From NCBI GenBank assembly GCA_025642075.2, contig JAODUO010000417.1, positions 281,586 to 345,585 on the forward strand: 64,000 bases of DNA. The letters run 5' to 3'. Source of the DNA: Ridgeia piscesae. Its lineage: Eukaryota; Annelida; Polychaeta; Sabellida; Siboglinidae. The notes beneath the pieces are model-generated. The model was not told the origin of the DNA, ran no database searches, and saw nothing but the letters and a program-made list of their open reading frames with translations. The translations under genes were made by a program, and so were the position numbers. Position 1 is the stretch's first letter, and each line of letters opens with the position of its first letter. Shown one piece after another: positions 35,749 to 47,804 of the stretch.

Positions 35749-37589
35749 GTGTGTGTGTGTGCGTGTGTGTTACTATTATCGAGCTTGTATGAGTGAGGGT
35801 GGGTGGGTGTATGAGTAGGTGTTTGTGTATGCGTGGGTCTTTGCGCGCGTGCGTCTATCTGTAGGATTGGGTGGTGATATGTAAACCCGACAATATGGTG
35901 ATATGTAAACCCGACAATATGGTGATTACCCTTTTAACGCATCGCTTCCTAAGATACACCACCAGTCGTCCCAGGCAGAAATGCACACAGCTACCGAATA
36001 AATAACTGAATTTCGATGCCCGTATGACGTCACATCCCCCGTACACTTACCGCGAGCAGTTCGCCGGGGTCGCCGAACAAGAGCGAGTCCTTTGCGCCGT
36101 CAACAGTCCGACTGAACCAAACCAGGGCGGCGAAGTAGAACACGACGATTGTCCCAAGTGCCGTGAACGCGACGATGAAAGTCACGCGAGACTTAGCCAT
36201 ACATCTCGTCGCCAGAGGGCACGCGAGCACGAGGAACACGTCGCTGACGATGCTGCCGACTCTGAAGGTGCCATTGGCGGTGGGGTAGCAGGCGTGGGCC
36301 TTGACGACGGAGGCTGGTCCGTGAAGGACAGAGCTCACCCACAACGTTATGACAATAAGCAGAGGGAACAGCTTCGGTCGGTCTATTAGCGACGCCCCCG
36401 TCGCCACGGCACTATCGCGATGGTGTGTCATGTGACTCGTGTCCGTAGTGACGTCACATCCGATTAAGTCGACAGTGCAATGGCGGCGGGCGTCAGCGCC
36501 GTTCGAGTCGCGGCTTTTCCGGCGGTCGTAGTATCGGGTATGGTCAGCGCTGCGGATGGACGTAGACGGACAGGCGCGCACATGACGAATTGACCCGTCG
36601 TCGAGCACGTAACTTCGATCTCTCCTCAAGCTGTTGGTGGCGTGGTCCCGACGGAGACCACGAAGCTCGATGTCCGCCTGATCGGCCAGCGCGGCGGCGT
36701 CGTATTGTGTCCTGCACGCGTCGCTGCACCGGAAGTTGACGAAAGCGACGGCGGAAGCCAGCAGGAAGGCGGCGCCGAGGAAGAAAAAGGTCGACTCGGA
36801 GTATCGAAGCGTCTGGAGTTGGACGACCGGTGTACTAGACAGTGTCTCCATGACGTAGCCGCTGACCACGCCGTGGACAGCGGCGGCCGTGTGGTTGGTC
36901 GGTTCAGCGACGGGCTGGCGGAGACAGTCAGTGGCGCGGCCGACGCCTTGGGCGACGGAGAGAAGGTGGGGAACGACTCCCGACAGGACGTCCCCGAGCA
37001 CGATCGCGCTCATGTAGCGCGTGCGCAGGCGCGCCGCGAACCCGGCGTACGTGACGGTCGACACGCACGCGACGACGGCGCCAAGCAGCGCGCACATGAG
37101 CAGCAAGAAGCTGTGCGGACGCGTGGCGATGTCGACCGAGTGTTGCCAGAAGACGCCGAGCAACACCAGCGCCGCCAGCGACAAGACATAGCTACTGTAC
37201 ACGAAAGGCACGTCACTGATGACACTGCGCGAACACCGCCGCACCACCAGGTAGGCGACCAGCACCACGTGACTGCACTCGAACACGAGAAGGAGGTACA
37301 CCGGAAGTGCAGCGCCCTCTGGCGTGCGTTGCGTCAGCAGCGGAAGCAGCACCCACAGGGCGTTGGTGACGAAGCTGCTGCCAAGTCCGACGATCGCGAC
37401 GCCGATGTAGACGGCGACCACTGTCGTACGGCTCGTCTCCATGTCGTCCGAGTTCATCGTGTGTTCGTGGCGGTCCCTTGCGGCGTCGTAGCATCCGGTC
37501 GCTTCTCGGGCATCGCTGGCGTTCTCGTCCGTGTCATCGCTGACGAGCAGGTCCGTCCTTGACGACAAGCTGTCGGCAACTGCAAACAT
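28583..37589 (-). CDS. SLC52A: SLC52-type riboflavin transporter, two exons
   Basis: First exon about 37589-36051 (donor GCG|gtaagt), second exon 28780-28583 (acceptor ttgttccag, stop at 28583), joined in phase 0. SLC52 proteins carry riboflavin across the plasma membrane. Family-like stretches: GLGSSFVTNALWVLLPLL (TM1), PEGAALPVYL, SDVPFVYSSY, the loop AGFAARLRTRYMSAIVLGD, then GDPGELLA|TIAWVTVSGLFSYARA, TAIVCRDASSDAVLWYACV and QLGAALGSL. About eleven membrane segments are visible. The loop between TM6 and TM7 (about 125 residues, Arg/Asp-rich) is much longer than in vertebrate members. Start uncertain: ATG at 37589 lies in a possible acceptor (tttgcag, 37578-37584), so an upstream exon is possible; ATGs at 37457 and 37442 lie just before TM1. 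The exon is very CpG-rich compared with its flanks. Confidence 0.88.
29440..35545 (+). mobile_element. CR1-like LINE relic, family T, with a satellite expanded in its 3' UTR
   Basis: The stretch 29500-29690 translates (plus strand, with frame breaks) to LINE reverse-transcriptase motif KNYRPISNLNFLAKVLETVA. After an internal deletion, 29730-29800 keeps the C-terminal tail (ITTKYSET..TTFHK-like). The 3' UTR then contains the 40-bp array and resumes at about 35429 with ttgcccgtttataattacgc, gtgcgcctctgaacttgaat and gggcgctatagaagtgttac. The same 3' UTR blocks occur without the array at 17855-18115 and 55070-55415. Decayed and not autonomous. Confidence 0.75.
29837..35428. repeat. 40-bp satellite array, about 140 units
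   Basis: Units: gaatgttcaatggttccatg then ctccgatgacgactcttacc. Period is exactly 40 with rare one- to few-base indels (near 30988, 32192 and 32915). Variation falls almost entirely at a few sites: the c/a after tta, caa/cag/cga before tgg, and gtt/gtg. Patterns of these variants recur in blocks of several units, which implies higher-order duplication. There is no long open frame. Confidence 0.97.
35653..35772. repeat. (TA)n followed by a GT tract
   Basis: About 60 bp of TA, a ttttta interruption, more TA, then gtgtgtgtgtgcgtgtgtgt. Confidence 0.92.
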
Positions 37590-38021
37590 ACAGACGACAT
37601 TTGACACGTTAATGACAGACAGCGCTGCAGAATGCGAGCTCCCCGCGCGCGCGCACTAATCACAGTGCAATATGGCCGGCGTAGGCAATTATATCCCGAC
37701 ATCACGTTTGGGTTCTGACATCGTCACGGCCTCTGTTGTCACGACATTGTTAGCGAGACGTCAGTCAGGATGCGACGACTATCTATAGAGCGGCTGATCA
37801 ATCGAAACCATGCACCTGGAGGATGAGTTGGCGTGTGACATTTTCACCGATGCACGATAAGTGCGTCAGTCCATTGTGGGTTAAAACTGACAATAATGAT
37901 AATATTCATTCGAACCAAATCTTGCTATTCTTAGAGATACGGCGGTTTTCTTCATGTTTCATTTTTTTCTCACAATTTACACCGCACGCAAAGCTCCTTC
38001 AAATAACTACTCGGTTAGTTC

Positions 38022-38126
38022 TCGTCTCGTCTCGTCTCGTCTCGTCTCGTCTCGTCTCGTCTCGTCTCGTCTCGTCTCGTCTCGTCTCGTCTCGTCTCGT
38101 CTCGTCTCGTCTCGTCTCGTCTCGTC
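38022..38126. repeat. (ctcgt)n pentanucleotide microsatellite
   Basis: About twenty perfect ctcgt units. It gives a spurious Ser-Arg-Leu-Val repeat frame. Confidence 0.95.
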
Positions 38127-38190
38127 TCTCTAGTTTCAACATCGTGAATGAACAACCCCCCACTTAAATGCACAGATGATGTTTACAGAT

Positions 38191-38232
38191 GGTAACTGGT
38201 CACGCTGGTTGATTACCACGTGACCAGTTACC
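38191..38232. repeat. Hairpin with 14-bp perfect arms
   Basis: GGTAACTGGTCACG and CGTGACCAGTTACC flank a 14-base loop. Nothing nearby suggests a terminator or RNA gene. Confidence 0.8.
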
Positions 38233-39307
38233 CTTTGACCTGCAAGCGTCCATGTAACACAGTGTGGCGTAATTTGTTTCTCGGAAATTTGCTTTGCACC
38301 AAATGTACTTTCTCTTAGACTGACATAGAGCCTATGCGTTTGTCGTGTGATTATATTCCGAATAACGAATACAAGAAAAAGTAGGCATACTTTAATCACG
38401 CTATTACATTTGCAACAAATCCGTATTTAATAAAATAAAATCAAGTGTTTAGCTCATTGCAATAGAGCACACAAATCAAATGAAAACACATCATGTAGAA
38501 TAACGCAATGGGTCAGAGAAGTCTGAACTCTGATAAGTTACACTCTCAATATTACTATATATTATCATAATAGTAAAAATAAATACAGTATATAGGTTTA
38601 GACAACATAACCGTGACGTATTACTATGGCATACCCGCAATCTATATCCGTGATGTACCCAGAAGTCCCTGCAACGTGGCAAGTATCGACAGCGCGTCTA
38701 CCGCCGTTTGCCACTTGGTTGCCGTGCCGTTGAACCTGAGCTCGATCGATATCGTCACCATAGTTGCGTGTAATTGCGTTGTCAGTTACTAGTTAGCGGG
38801 ATTCTTTAGACAGATTGACTCATTGGGTTGTCGTAAAGACGGCATCTCAAGCCGTGTGATGGAACGAGGTAGTGATAGATGAGCCAGACTCAGTTCATTC
38901 CTGCTAAATGGTCGCGTCGCGTAATGTCTTTTCTAGTTGACCTATTTTTCTCGGCGGAAATTGCTTCAGGAGCAAGCGGACGAGTGCCACGCAGCGAATG
39001 TGGGTGTCTAATTTGGTTGGTCAGAATGGGAGCTGGGATCAGAGTGTGAATACTTAATTTTGATACATACTATCTAATATAATATGATTTTACTCATTAA
39101 TATGTGCTGCATTATATTTTTACTATGCACATAGAGTAGGAATGACCAGAAGGTGCGTGACGGGGGGGGGGGGGTGCATAACAGTTTTTATTTCTAACAG
39201 TTTTATGCATATTGTTAGCAACATTAATTGGCATCACATGGTGAATGTTTTTGTAAAACACAAATTAATCAACAGATATCTCAAAATGGATTCTTAAGAC
39301 AAATATC

Positions 39308-39344
39308 ATCTACACATTTGGAAAGTTCTTCCAAATGTGTAGAT
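39308..39344. repeat. Hairpin with 16-bp perfect arms
   Basis: ATCTACACATTTGGAA and TTCCAAATGTGTAGAT separated by five bases. Confidence 0.85.
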
Positions 39345-39733
39345 GGTGGGTCGCTAGTGGACGTTACCTGTATACATTTTCAGAAAGCTAATGTTGAAAA
39401 TTCTGCCACAGCACATTGGTTTGTCAGATAAGCAAAACAGCAATGTCACGGACAATGCAGTCTGACCTGAGGATAATTATATTTGCACACAAACGTGGTG
39501 TTTCTTGGAACAACTCAGACGACATGCTATATCTTTAACACAATTCGATTCACTGTCACGGATTGAATTAACAGCAGTCCTACCACTATTGGCGAATTTG
39601 ATATGCCCATTTGAAATATAACCAATTTGATTAACATAACATATGCATGGAAAGTAGGTATTCTATGATCCTTTAAATACATCCCCTTGATTCTATTTAT
39701 TTCTGTCGTTTAATAATAATAGATTTCGTCGAA

Positions 39734-39734
<1 letters not shown>

Positions 39735-39778
<44 letters not shown>

Positions 39779-39779
39779 G

Positions 39780-39810
<31 letters not shown>

Positions 39811-39811
39811 G

Positions 39812-39880
<69 letters not shown>

Positions 39881-39952
39881 CATACATTCATACATACATA
39901 CATACATACATACATACATACATACATACATACATACATACATACATACACG
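39735..39952. repeat. (TA)n and (CATA)n microsatellite block
   Basis: About 150 bp of TA with occasional tg interruptions, followed by about 16 catacata units. Confidence 0.95.
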
Positions 39953-40084
39953 GGTCAAATAAATTACGCCACCCCGTGGCTTCAAATTAGTACCACGTCC
40001 AATGCCAGAATGTATCGACCATGAATTACCAACAGGTCTACCAGCATCCATCTGCCATGAATTTAAGGTTGAAGTTGAATAAAG

Positions 40085-40452
40085 TATTTCTTGTAAACTA
40101 CTATCATGATGAAACCGAACCTCAACAATTTAAAATCAGCATTAGCTGTTGATTTGTTTTTCTTGTAAACTACTATCATGATGAAACCGAAACTCAACAA
40201 TTTAAAATCAGCATTAGCTGTTGATTTGTTTTTCTTGTAAACTACTATCATGATGAAACCGAAACTCAACAATTTAAAATCAGAATTAGCTGTTGATTTG
40301 TTTTTCTTGTAAACTACTATCATGATGAAACCGAAACTCAACAATTTAAAATCAGCATTAGCTGTTGATTTGTTTTTCTTGTAAACTACTATCATGATGA
40401 AACCGAAACTCAACAATTTAAAATCAGCATTAGCTGTTGATTTGTTTTTCTA
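40085..40452. repeat. 71-bp minisatellite, five copies
   Basis: Units: tttcttgtaaactactatca, tgatgaaaccgaaactcaac, aatttaaaatcagcattagc, tgttgatttgt. The five units are nearly identical, with a decayed sixth at 40445-40520. On the minus strand it gives a 117-codon repeat frame, which is an artefact of a stop-free unit. Confidence 0.95.
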
Positions 40453-40524
40453 GTAAACAATTAGCACGAATAAACAGGACCTAACAATATCAAACAAGCG
40501 TGAGCTGTTGATTTGTTGCAAAGT

Positions 40525-41698
40525 AAGCTTACTCACGCACTACATATCTATATTGACATCACAGAACGGGATGTGTGATGGGCTAAACGAGTTGTCGAAG
40601 TAGACCTCTCTACGATTAACGACCATTCACAACAGATCAGAACCCGCCTACGTACCGACTGTAGACCGGCCGAGAGGTCGCAGGTGTCGTTCCAGTTACG
40701 ACCACGGCCATCGACGTGCTCCAACTAATTCTGTATTAATGGTCAACTCTAATCTCCCGGCTGACGCATGACTCCATGAATGTCGTGGCCGGTATTATCG
40801 GTTGCGAATCAACCCGTCAAGTGGCGAGCGACAGTAATGCATCGGAAGGCGACGCGTCGCCAACTACAACGGAACTGCAGGTGCCGACTCGACGTCGGCA
40901 CATGTTATATTGTTATGAAGACGACTGGCTGCGCAGCGGATATCCCGCGTAAAATAGACATGTATTGAGCGATATTTAATCAACTAGGTCATGACTAGCT
41001 TACGATCAATTGGTTTTGTTCGAGCGAGCAGCGGCAACGCGTTGTGCATCCTAATGTGGACTGCTTGAAAGACAAAAGCGACGAATTATGAATGACAATG
41101 TACATTGAGAATCTGCACAGATTCTATCACACGCGAACTTCTTCTGTTATAAGCCACAGCCGCCATCATGTTTAGTGTTTCAGCGACTACAACCTTTTTC
41201 GTGTCGTTTTTTCAGGTTCCTATTAGGCCTACCCGTTTTTATAGAGACATTATTTAAATGCTATTTTCATAGTCTTTCTCGTAGCTTATAACCCAAAGGG
41301 CAAGTGTGATTTTAGATTGTTTTTGATAATAATCCAGACATATATTCTTGGTTTTTATTTGATTGCTTTTTAACAATAACGATTCCACTCCAAGTGTCTT
41401 AACATTCAGTTGCATTTCATTAACTAGTTTAAACTAAATGTCCCACTGCAAGTATCTTCAGTGATAACAGATTGTATCTCAAATGTCGTTTATCTGTACA
41501 TTTTATGTTTGGGTTTCATAACGTCATATGTACAACACAAATTATGTCGTTTGTTCCTCACACCCCTGCTACTTTTACCCAGGGTTGTCACTACCCTTAC
41601 ACGTGGGTGGGCGTATGGAGTCGAAGGCCACATACCAGTACCCATGATAAAGGCATCCAATATCAAAACGTACACGCTTGATGTAGGGATTAATAAGA
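40525..41698. other. Spacer without recognised gene
   Basis: Moderately GC-rich between 40560 and 40960, then AT-rich. The ORF 40780-40968 shows no family similarity. Confidence 0.4.
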
Positions 41699-41699
41699 A

Positions 41700-41733
41700 A
41701 ATCACACTCGTACATACGTTCATACATACATAC

Positions 41734-41766
<33 letters not shown>

Positions 41767-41797
41767 CATACATACATACATACACCTCACCACATCA

Positions 41798-41839
<42 letters not shown>

Positions 41840-41874
41840 TATATATATGTATATATATATATGTATATATATTA

Positions 41875-41945
<71 letters not shown>
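41700..41945. repeat. (CATA)n and (TA)n microsatellite block
   Basis: Same composition as 39735-39952 but with the two tracts in the opposite order: catacata first, then long TA. Confidence 0.95.
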
Positions 41946-41947
<2 letters not shown>

Positions 41948-42960
41948 TTAGATGTGGTGTGTGTGTAAAAACTACCATTGGAGCCGCTACATCCACAGTG
42001 TTGTTGCTGAAGGCATTACACCTCCCCTGGGCGTGTGGCAAGCCACTTGCACACAGAACACACGGGCGAGACCAAGCACAGTAATCTAGTCTCGCCTATT
42101 TAGTTTCAATTTCGTGAGAGATTTGACAATCTTGATTTCACCATGTGTATTATTAAAGTGCGCGTGGTATACGCGTGGCACTCCGGCGTGTCTGTAACGC
42201 GTGTGGGGATTGCATGAGGCCTGACACGGATAGCCACACAACGCAACGTGAAATACGTTGACCACGATCAATACTGCAGACATAAAACCATGCGGGTCCG
42301 TTGTGTGATATAGAATGTGAAGAAATTAGAGTTTTCATAGCAACCAGTAGTAGAGATACATTATATTATTAGTTTATTTATGGAACAACAGTTTGGAATT
42401 CGGTTAATGTCAGTTCTATCGAAAATACAACTCAAAACTCGTCCAAAACATAAACTTTAACTGTCGTTAGAAATTTCACGGATCATCCGACCCCAGCGAT
42501 ATTGAGATCGTTTGATACTTTGCACTTTTTGTGTGCTACCGTTCATTTTAATTTCACGGCAACAATTCATGCAACACCTACAAACGGACCTAAAAATGAC
42601 AATCGTGACGTTTTTGATATGCTATGATGACCAGACCGGTATCGCAGCGAATACTCAGTTCAATGATATTTCGATTGAGGCGCTGCGACTCATTTGCATA
42701 GGATTCAGACATCTACATTTTACAAACGCTACATTTCAGGCTATACACTCCACCCAGTTTTAAACGGCAGAGCTAATACATCCGAGCTGGGGCTCTTCAA
42801 CACAGAGCGCCCTCACACGGATGGGATCAAAACTTAAAACAGATACCGTACTAAACGACCCAACGTCCGAGATTGAACGAGATTTGGTGGGTTTGGTCCC
42901 ATCGGAGGGGTGGGGGGTAATGTCCCAGCTCCTATCTAATAGCTCTGCTAACGTTATTTG
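41946..42960. other. Spacer without recognised gene
   Basis: Mixed composition. ORFs 42512-42763 (+) and 42760-42993 (-) have no recognisable domain. Confidence 0.4.
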
Positions 42961-42984
42961 ATGGCGGAGTTCTCGATGTCGGCG

Positions 42985-43067
42985 TGACGTCACAATATCG
43001 TCAACGTGACGTCATAGACGTGACCATTGTCTGCATTGCTAACTTGATATACGTGATTGTGACGTCA
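42985..43067. promoter_or_regulatory. Cluster of three CRE-like palindromes
   Basis: The full 8-bp palindrome TGACGTCA (the classic CREB/ATF site) occurs at 42985-42992, 43007-43014 and 43060-43067. No host gene starts nearby. The cluster lies next to the 3' side of a minus-strand LINE relic, so regulatory use is speculative. Confidence 0.35.
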
Positions 43068-43074
43068 CTCCAAC

Positions 43075-43955
43075 ATAGACAACGACAGCTTCGCCATACT
43101 TAAAACGATTGGGAAACAGTGTTAGATCGTCGGCAATGGCCATGTCCTCTAGTTGCGATCACAATGTATTCTGGATTAAAATTCTTCGCTGCGTTGTGCA
43201 TTTCTTCTTTATCCAATCGATGAACAGAAGAAATAGGAACGGGGACAGCAAGCAGCCTTGTCTAATTTCATTTCGAAACGGTTCGTCAGCTGCCCTCCAA
43301 GGATGACTCTGCAGCCCGTCCGTTCGTAACTGTTTTTATTCAGGTTGACTACTTTGGTTGGTATGCCGTTATGTCATAGTATAGTCCACATAAGCTGGCG
43401 TAGAACAAGGAGTTCCACTCCAGGGATTACTCTACTGGGATGAGCTGTGTTGCGATTCGTCCACGCGTAATCTGTCCAGGCGGAACCCCGCTTGCGGCCG
43501 TCCCGGCAGCGGGGCGATTACATCTTTTATTCTTTATAAGACGATTGCGTTGAACATCTTCCCTGGCACTGACAGAAGTGCGATTCCTTTGTATTGAGAA
43601 CATTTGCAAAGGTCTTCTTTCTTGGAATGTTTATGAAGTATCCCTTTCTTTAGTCTGATGGTCTGTCTTCCCTTTTCCTGATCGTTCCATATAGAGGGTA
43701 CAGTAGTTTTACCGAGATGTTGCTGCTGCCTTGAATGCTTCCGCTTGAATATCTTCCGGTCGATTTGTTTTGGTTTTCTTCAGTTACTTCATGGTCCTCA
43801 TACGTTCTTCCTTGGAAGACTTGTCGACGTGTGTTGTCTGTTCAGAAGTACTTCTAAATGTTCAGCCGATTTGTTGTCTTTAACGGGTCACTCTACCTTG
43901 CCGTATTTGCTTGATAGTTTCCTGGCGGTGTCGTACAACTATCTCATATTTCCGC
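43075..43955 (-). mobile_element. RTE-like LINE reverse-transcriptase relic
   Basis: Reading the minus strand from 43955 downward, with several frameshifts and stops: AEHLEVLLNR, a piece with SNISVKLLYPLYG, CSQYKGIALLSVPGKMF, an AGFR block, HNGIPTKVVNL, CRVILGGQLTNRFE, EIRQGCLLSPFLFLLFIDW and LEDMAIADD. This order (connector, fingers, RT motifs, GCLLSP, A-D-D) matches the reverse transcriptase of RTE-like/Craft-type LINEs. Multiple stops show it is dead. Confidence 0.85.
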
Positions 43956-43984
43956 TTCCTGCAGCTTGCTCTGGCGCTTCTGTC

Positions 43985-44372
43985 TGTCTGTGTAATTGCG
44001 CTTGACTCTGGAACAATCTGCCGCTTGCCATGCGTGCCACAGACTGCCTCAGTTCCTTCAAGAAGCAACTGAAAACATTTCTGTTTAAAAGAGCGTTTTC
44101 ACTTTAAAATATTTTGTTTTATAATATCCGATTTTTTTTAATATCTACTATTTATCAACTATTTTATTATTTATTTATTTTATCTTGTAATATAATTAAC
44201 TATTATTTATCAGTATTAGTATTTTAGTATTATTAAGACTAATATCATTTATTTATATTGAACATGTATTTATTTTACAACTACATCTCTATTGTTTATT
44301 TTAAGTTAATCTGTATGTTCCTGTAAAATGTAATGCGCCTCTGAATGGTTTTATTGCTAGAGATATGGCGTA
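43985..44372 (+). mobile_element. LINE 3' end (RT C-terminus plus 3' UTR)
   Basis: The frame starting near 43999 reads LTLWNNLPLAMRATDCLSSF and then a KKQLKTFLFKRAF tail and stop. This is the typical C-terminus of jockey/CR1-group LINE reverse transcriptases. An AT-rich 3' UTR follows to about 44370, where it ends gaatggttttattgctagag. It is unrelated in orientation to the RTE relic next to it. Confidence 0.75.
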
Positions 44373-46565
44373 GACCAATACTGTTATTTATTATTAAGAC
44401 TCTTCGTTACTTCGTCTGTGTGCTCTTTCTATGCCTGTGCATTCGTTGCTCTTGTTCGACTATTATTTACGTCTCATTTATTTCCCTTCCGCACATGGAT
44501 CGTGCGCCAGGTTTCTGCTGTGATCAAATATTTCTATTGCTGTTCTTCGGGCCCACACAATTTTGGCAAGTTAATGTCAGTGTCTGATTGCCAGCCACTG
44601 GCTGCAGTGGCAGTCCATGTCTGATTCTTCCTCACAGGAATTTGTTAGCATGCTTAAGCACGTATTCGTCTCTTGTCTGTGGATCTTTCAGGAAGCCGAC
44701 ATTGCAGTTTCACATGTGTGTTGCAGGATACGTCCAGGTTTTCTTCAGCTTTAGTTTCAGTCCAGGAACCAGCAGATGGAGGTGAGGTGAGATTCGACGC
44801 CGCTCCCCTCTACACTATCACATTTTGAAGTGGTTCAGATAAATATTTCCGCAGTAAAAAGACTTTCCCTATCCACATAGCGAAACACGTCACTGCAGTC
44901 GCATCACTGAGCTGTCAGCCAGGACACGGGAGACACTTGCATTTTAAACATGGCTCATTATGAAGCGTACCGAACCGACTATTTAAACTGGCCACCAGTT
45001 GGCCAACGTTATGGTATCCTAAGGGCATCGGCAACGTCGGCTTGGTTTTGTTCTTATTGATGTTACGATTTCCAATACGTGAGAGACAGAGGAAACTGGC
45101 CGCGTTGACCGGGTCAGCTATCTTATTACTATTGATGACGGAGTCCAGACATAAATAATCCCACACTGATCAAAGCCAACACAGAGAGCTTTGTAAAGCC
45201 AGACTAGCTGTCTTTGTGTACTGCGTATAGAAACATCACCCGTGAGATCACATTCACGCATCCAAGATGTTTAATATCGGTAGCCGGGCAACGGATAACA
45301 ACGTCTTTGATGCTGATGCTGGGTTCTCACGAATTTAGCATATTTTAGGGAGTACTATGGTAAATAATATAGTTATACCCAATTGGCGCAAGGTCATATT
45401 AGGGCTATTCATGAGTTAGAATGACATAATATTTGGTGCAAGCTGTAGCTGGCATTCATACAAAGGTTCGATAATGTTGTTATCACTATGGCTGCCGTTT
45501 AAACAAGGTATTCTAGTGTTAATTTTGTATCACATATATAAATCCTGATTTTGTTTTCCAGTTTGTACACATTATTTTCATTTCACTGTTGTTCTGATAC
45601 ATTCGTCAAAATTTTCGTCTCTGTCTACGTGTCATTGCTTCTCTTTAATTGAAGTAATTGGTTCGAGACTTCAACGTAACGGAGAATGTAACGAACCCGG
45701 CTTCACAAGTTCACACATCAACATACAGGCATCGATCTCACGCGACCGGATTCCCAGTGCTTAGACTGTAAGCGTCACAATTAACCACGGCGTGAAAATC
45801 ATATTACGGGATAACATGCGGACGACTCAATTACAACCTCATCATCACATCACGTTTGTGTACAATATGCAACACACGAAACAGATCTGACCCGGCGCAC
45901 GGACACGGAATGTCTTTTACACGAAGGACCCTACCTGGTAGCGCACCTACATCCGCCTCCCCGTCTGCGTGTGTCTGGGCAGAAGCCTGACACGTCGAGG
46001 TGCCTCAGCTGCCTTAACCAGGCACCGTCCCTGGGGATCAACTTCCACGGCGAGCCGAGCCAACTCCCTTGCCTGCCGTGCGCCGAATGCTGTCCAAGAG
46101 TCTCTCGCGAGCGAGCGCGTTACTTCGCAGTCGATACTCGTCACTTTTCGGCGTATATTTAATAGAGTTGGGGCGTTCATTTACATGGCGAGTGTCGCGC
46201 GTCTACATCGGCGGTCCGCGGGGACACAGCGACGCAGAGCGCTGGGCTACGTCACCAGGGCCGCCCCGCGCACGCCTGTCGATGCAGATTATATCGGCTG
46301 CGGCTACAGCCTACAGGCGGTGTTTGCATGCGACGTTAACGCGACATGTCGGCCAGACAGTGGCCAGTGGCCACACGGCAACCGGACGACATGCACAGCT
46401 GACACACGACATTCATCATACACACCATCAAACAGCAAACACACGACATCAATAGCAGCCACACAACACATACATGGCATCTACACCACGAACATGACTT
46501 CCACAGAAGCCACACAACAGCCACACCAACCACATGGCATCAACAATAACCACACTTGATACACA
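44373..46565. other. Spacer without recognised gene; CpG-rich patch at about 46000-46330
   Basis: Sequence 44400-45950 shows no coding similarity. From about 45890 to 46330 the DNA becomes GC- and CpG-rich, with overlapping open frames on both strands (45969-46559 +, 45947-46180 -). A possible minus-strand exon ends at ctaccag|gtaggg near 45930-45940. No protein family was recognised. It could be a promoter or first exon of an unseen gene. Confidence 0.35.
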
Positions 46566-47140
46566 AGAACCACACTGCATCCACAATAACCAATCTACAT
46601 CCACATATACCACACTACATCCATAACAACCACACTGCATCCATAACAACCACACTACATCCATAACAACCACACTACATCCATAACAACCACACTGCAT
46701 CCATAACAACCACACTACATCCATAACAACCACACTGCATCCATAACAACCACACTACATCCATAACAACCACACTACATCCATAACAACCACACTACAT
46801 CCATAACAACCACACTGCATCCATAACAACCACACTACATCCATAACAACCATACTAAATCCATAAAAACCACACTACATCCACAATACCCACACTACAT
46901 CCACAATAACCGCACTACATCAACGATAACCACACTACATCTACATCAACGGCCCTATATCCACGAAAACCACACTACATCCACAAAAACCACACTACAT
47001 CCATAACAACCACACTAACTCCATAACAACCACACTACATCCATAACAACCACACTAACTCCATAACAACCACACCACATCCACAACAACCAACCACATC
47101 CACAACAACCATGCAGCATCCACAACAACCACACCACATC
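46566..47140. repeat. 20-bp minisatellite, roughly 28 units
   Basis: Units: ccataacaaccacactacat, with act/gcat variants. It degrades toward the 3' end into ccacaacaaccacaccacat-like units. The trinucleotide-rich minus-strand ORFs are artefacts. Confidence 0.95.
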
Positions 47141-47804
47141 CAGAACAGTCGTACGACAGCCACAGGAAATAGCGATGTCTACAGCAACCACGCAACAGTC
47201 ATACCTCATCCATAGCAACAAATGCAATATCACAGCCAGTGTCTGAAATGCATGACATAAGTGTTCATATTATTGGGTCGTTTTATTAAGTTATTGTATA
47301 GAACTGTCAACGCCCAATTGTGGATAGTTCAGTAACGTCTAAAAACAGTATAATACCACTTTGACGGCGGTGTTAGTTTGTCCTAAATGGCCTCGTAACA
47401 GGTTCCACAAGTCCTATGTGTTATTCAGCGGGATTTATTGATAGCACCTGCGTTGTTTATCCCAATCCTTTCTGTGCTTAGCAACACCTCAACAATGTTA
47501 CTGTGATTGAGCTTATTTATGTGTGTATGTTGACGGCCTGGACTTCGGAGAAAACTTTCAGAGATTAATATATACGAAGTTAGGCCCATAACATTTCAAA
47601 AGGTATTTGTATTTTAACTGTAACTATCCTTTGTATAGGTGCGTCACTCGTAATCAAAATAATCGATTCGAAGCTTATGTCATAATGTCCGTACGATTAC
47701 AGCTGAAAACGTTTCCGCTTTTATGTACACCAGAACGAGTCCCTCTCTCCGCCACTCCCCTCTGGCTTTATTGTATTTCGCAGAATCTCACATTAGAAAT
47801 ATCG
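47141..47804. other. Spacer without recognised gene
   Basis: No similarity or structure seen. Confidence 0.4.

Larger units (their letters stand above)
28781..36050 (-). other. 7.3-kb intron of the SLC52-like gene
   Basis: Bounded by a consensus GTAAGT donor and a TTGTTCCAG acceptor on the minus strand. It contains a LINE relic (29440-35545) with its 5.6-kb satellite, a (TA)n and GT block at 35650-35860, and a duplicated 23-bp motif (ggtgatatgtaaacccgaca) at about 35873-35921. The part 28790-29440 is AT-rich with nothing recognised. Confidence 0.8.
37590..39734. other. Upstream flank of the SLC52 gene and spacer; no gene recognised
   Basis: Sequence just upstream of the SLC52 start (37590-37800) is CpG-rich and may include its promoter; no defined element was identified. 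Beyond that the sequence is AT-rich, with a CTCGT pentamer tract at 38022-38126, two hairpins (38191-38232, 39308-39344) and a run of about a dozen Gs near 39162-39173. The ORFs at 38136-38399, 38491-38682 and 39228-39431 have no family resemblance. Confidence 0.4.

Noticed and set aside
41461..42084. 207-codon plus-strand ORF
   Set aside because: Most of it is translated CATA and TA microsatellite.
45947..46559. Overlapping long frames in the CpG-rich patch (45969-46559 + and 45947-46180 -)
   Set aside because: No domain recognised. The plus frame's 3' part is the start of the 20-bp repeat. High GC alone lengthens open frames.
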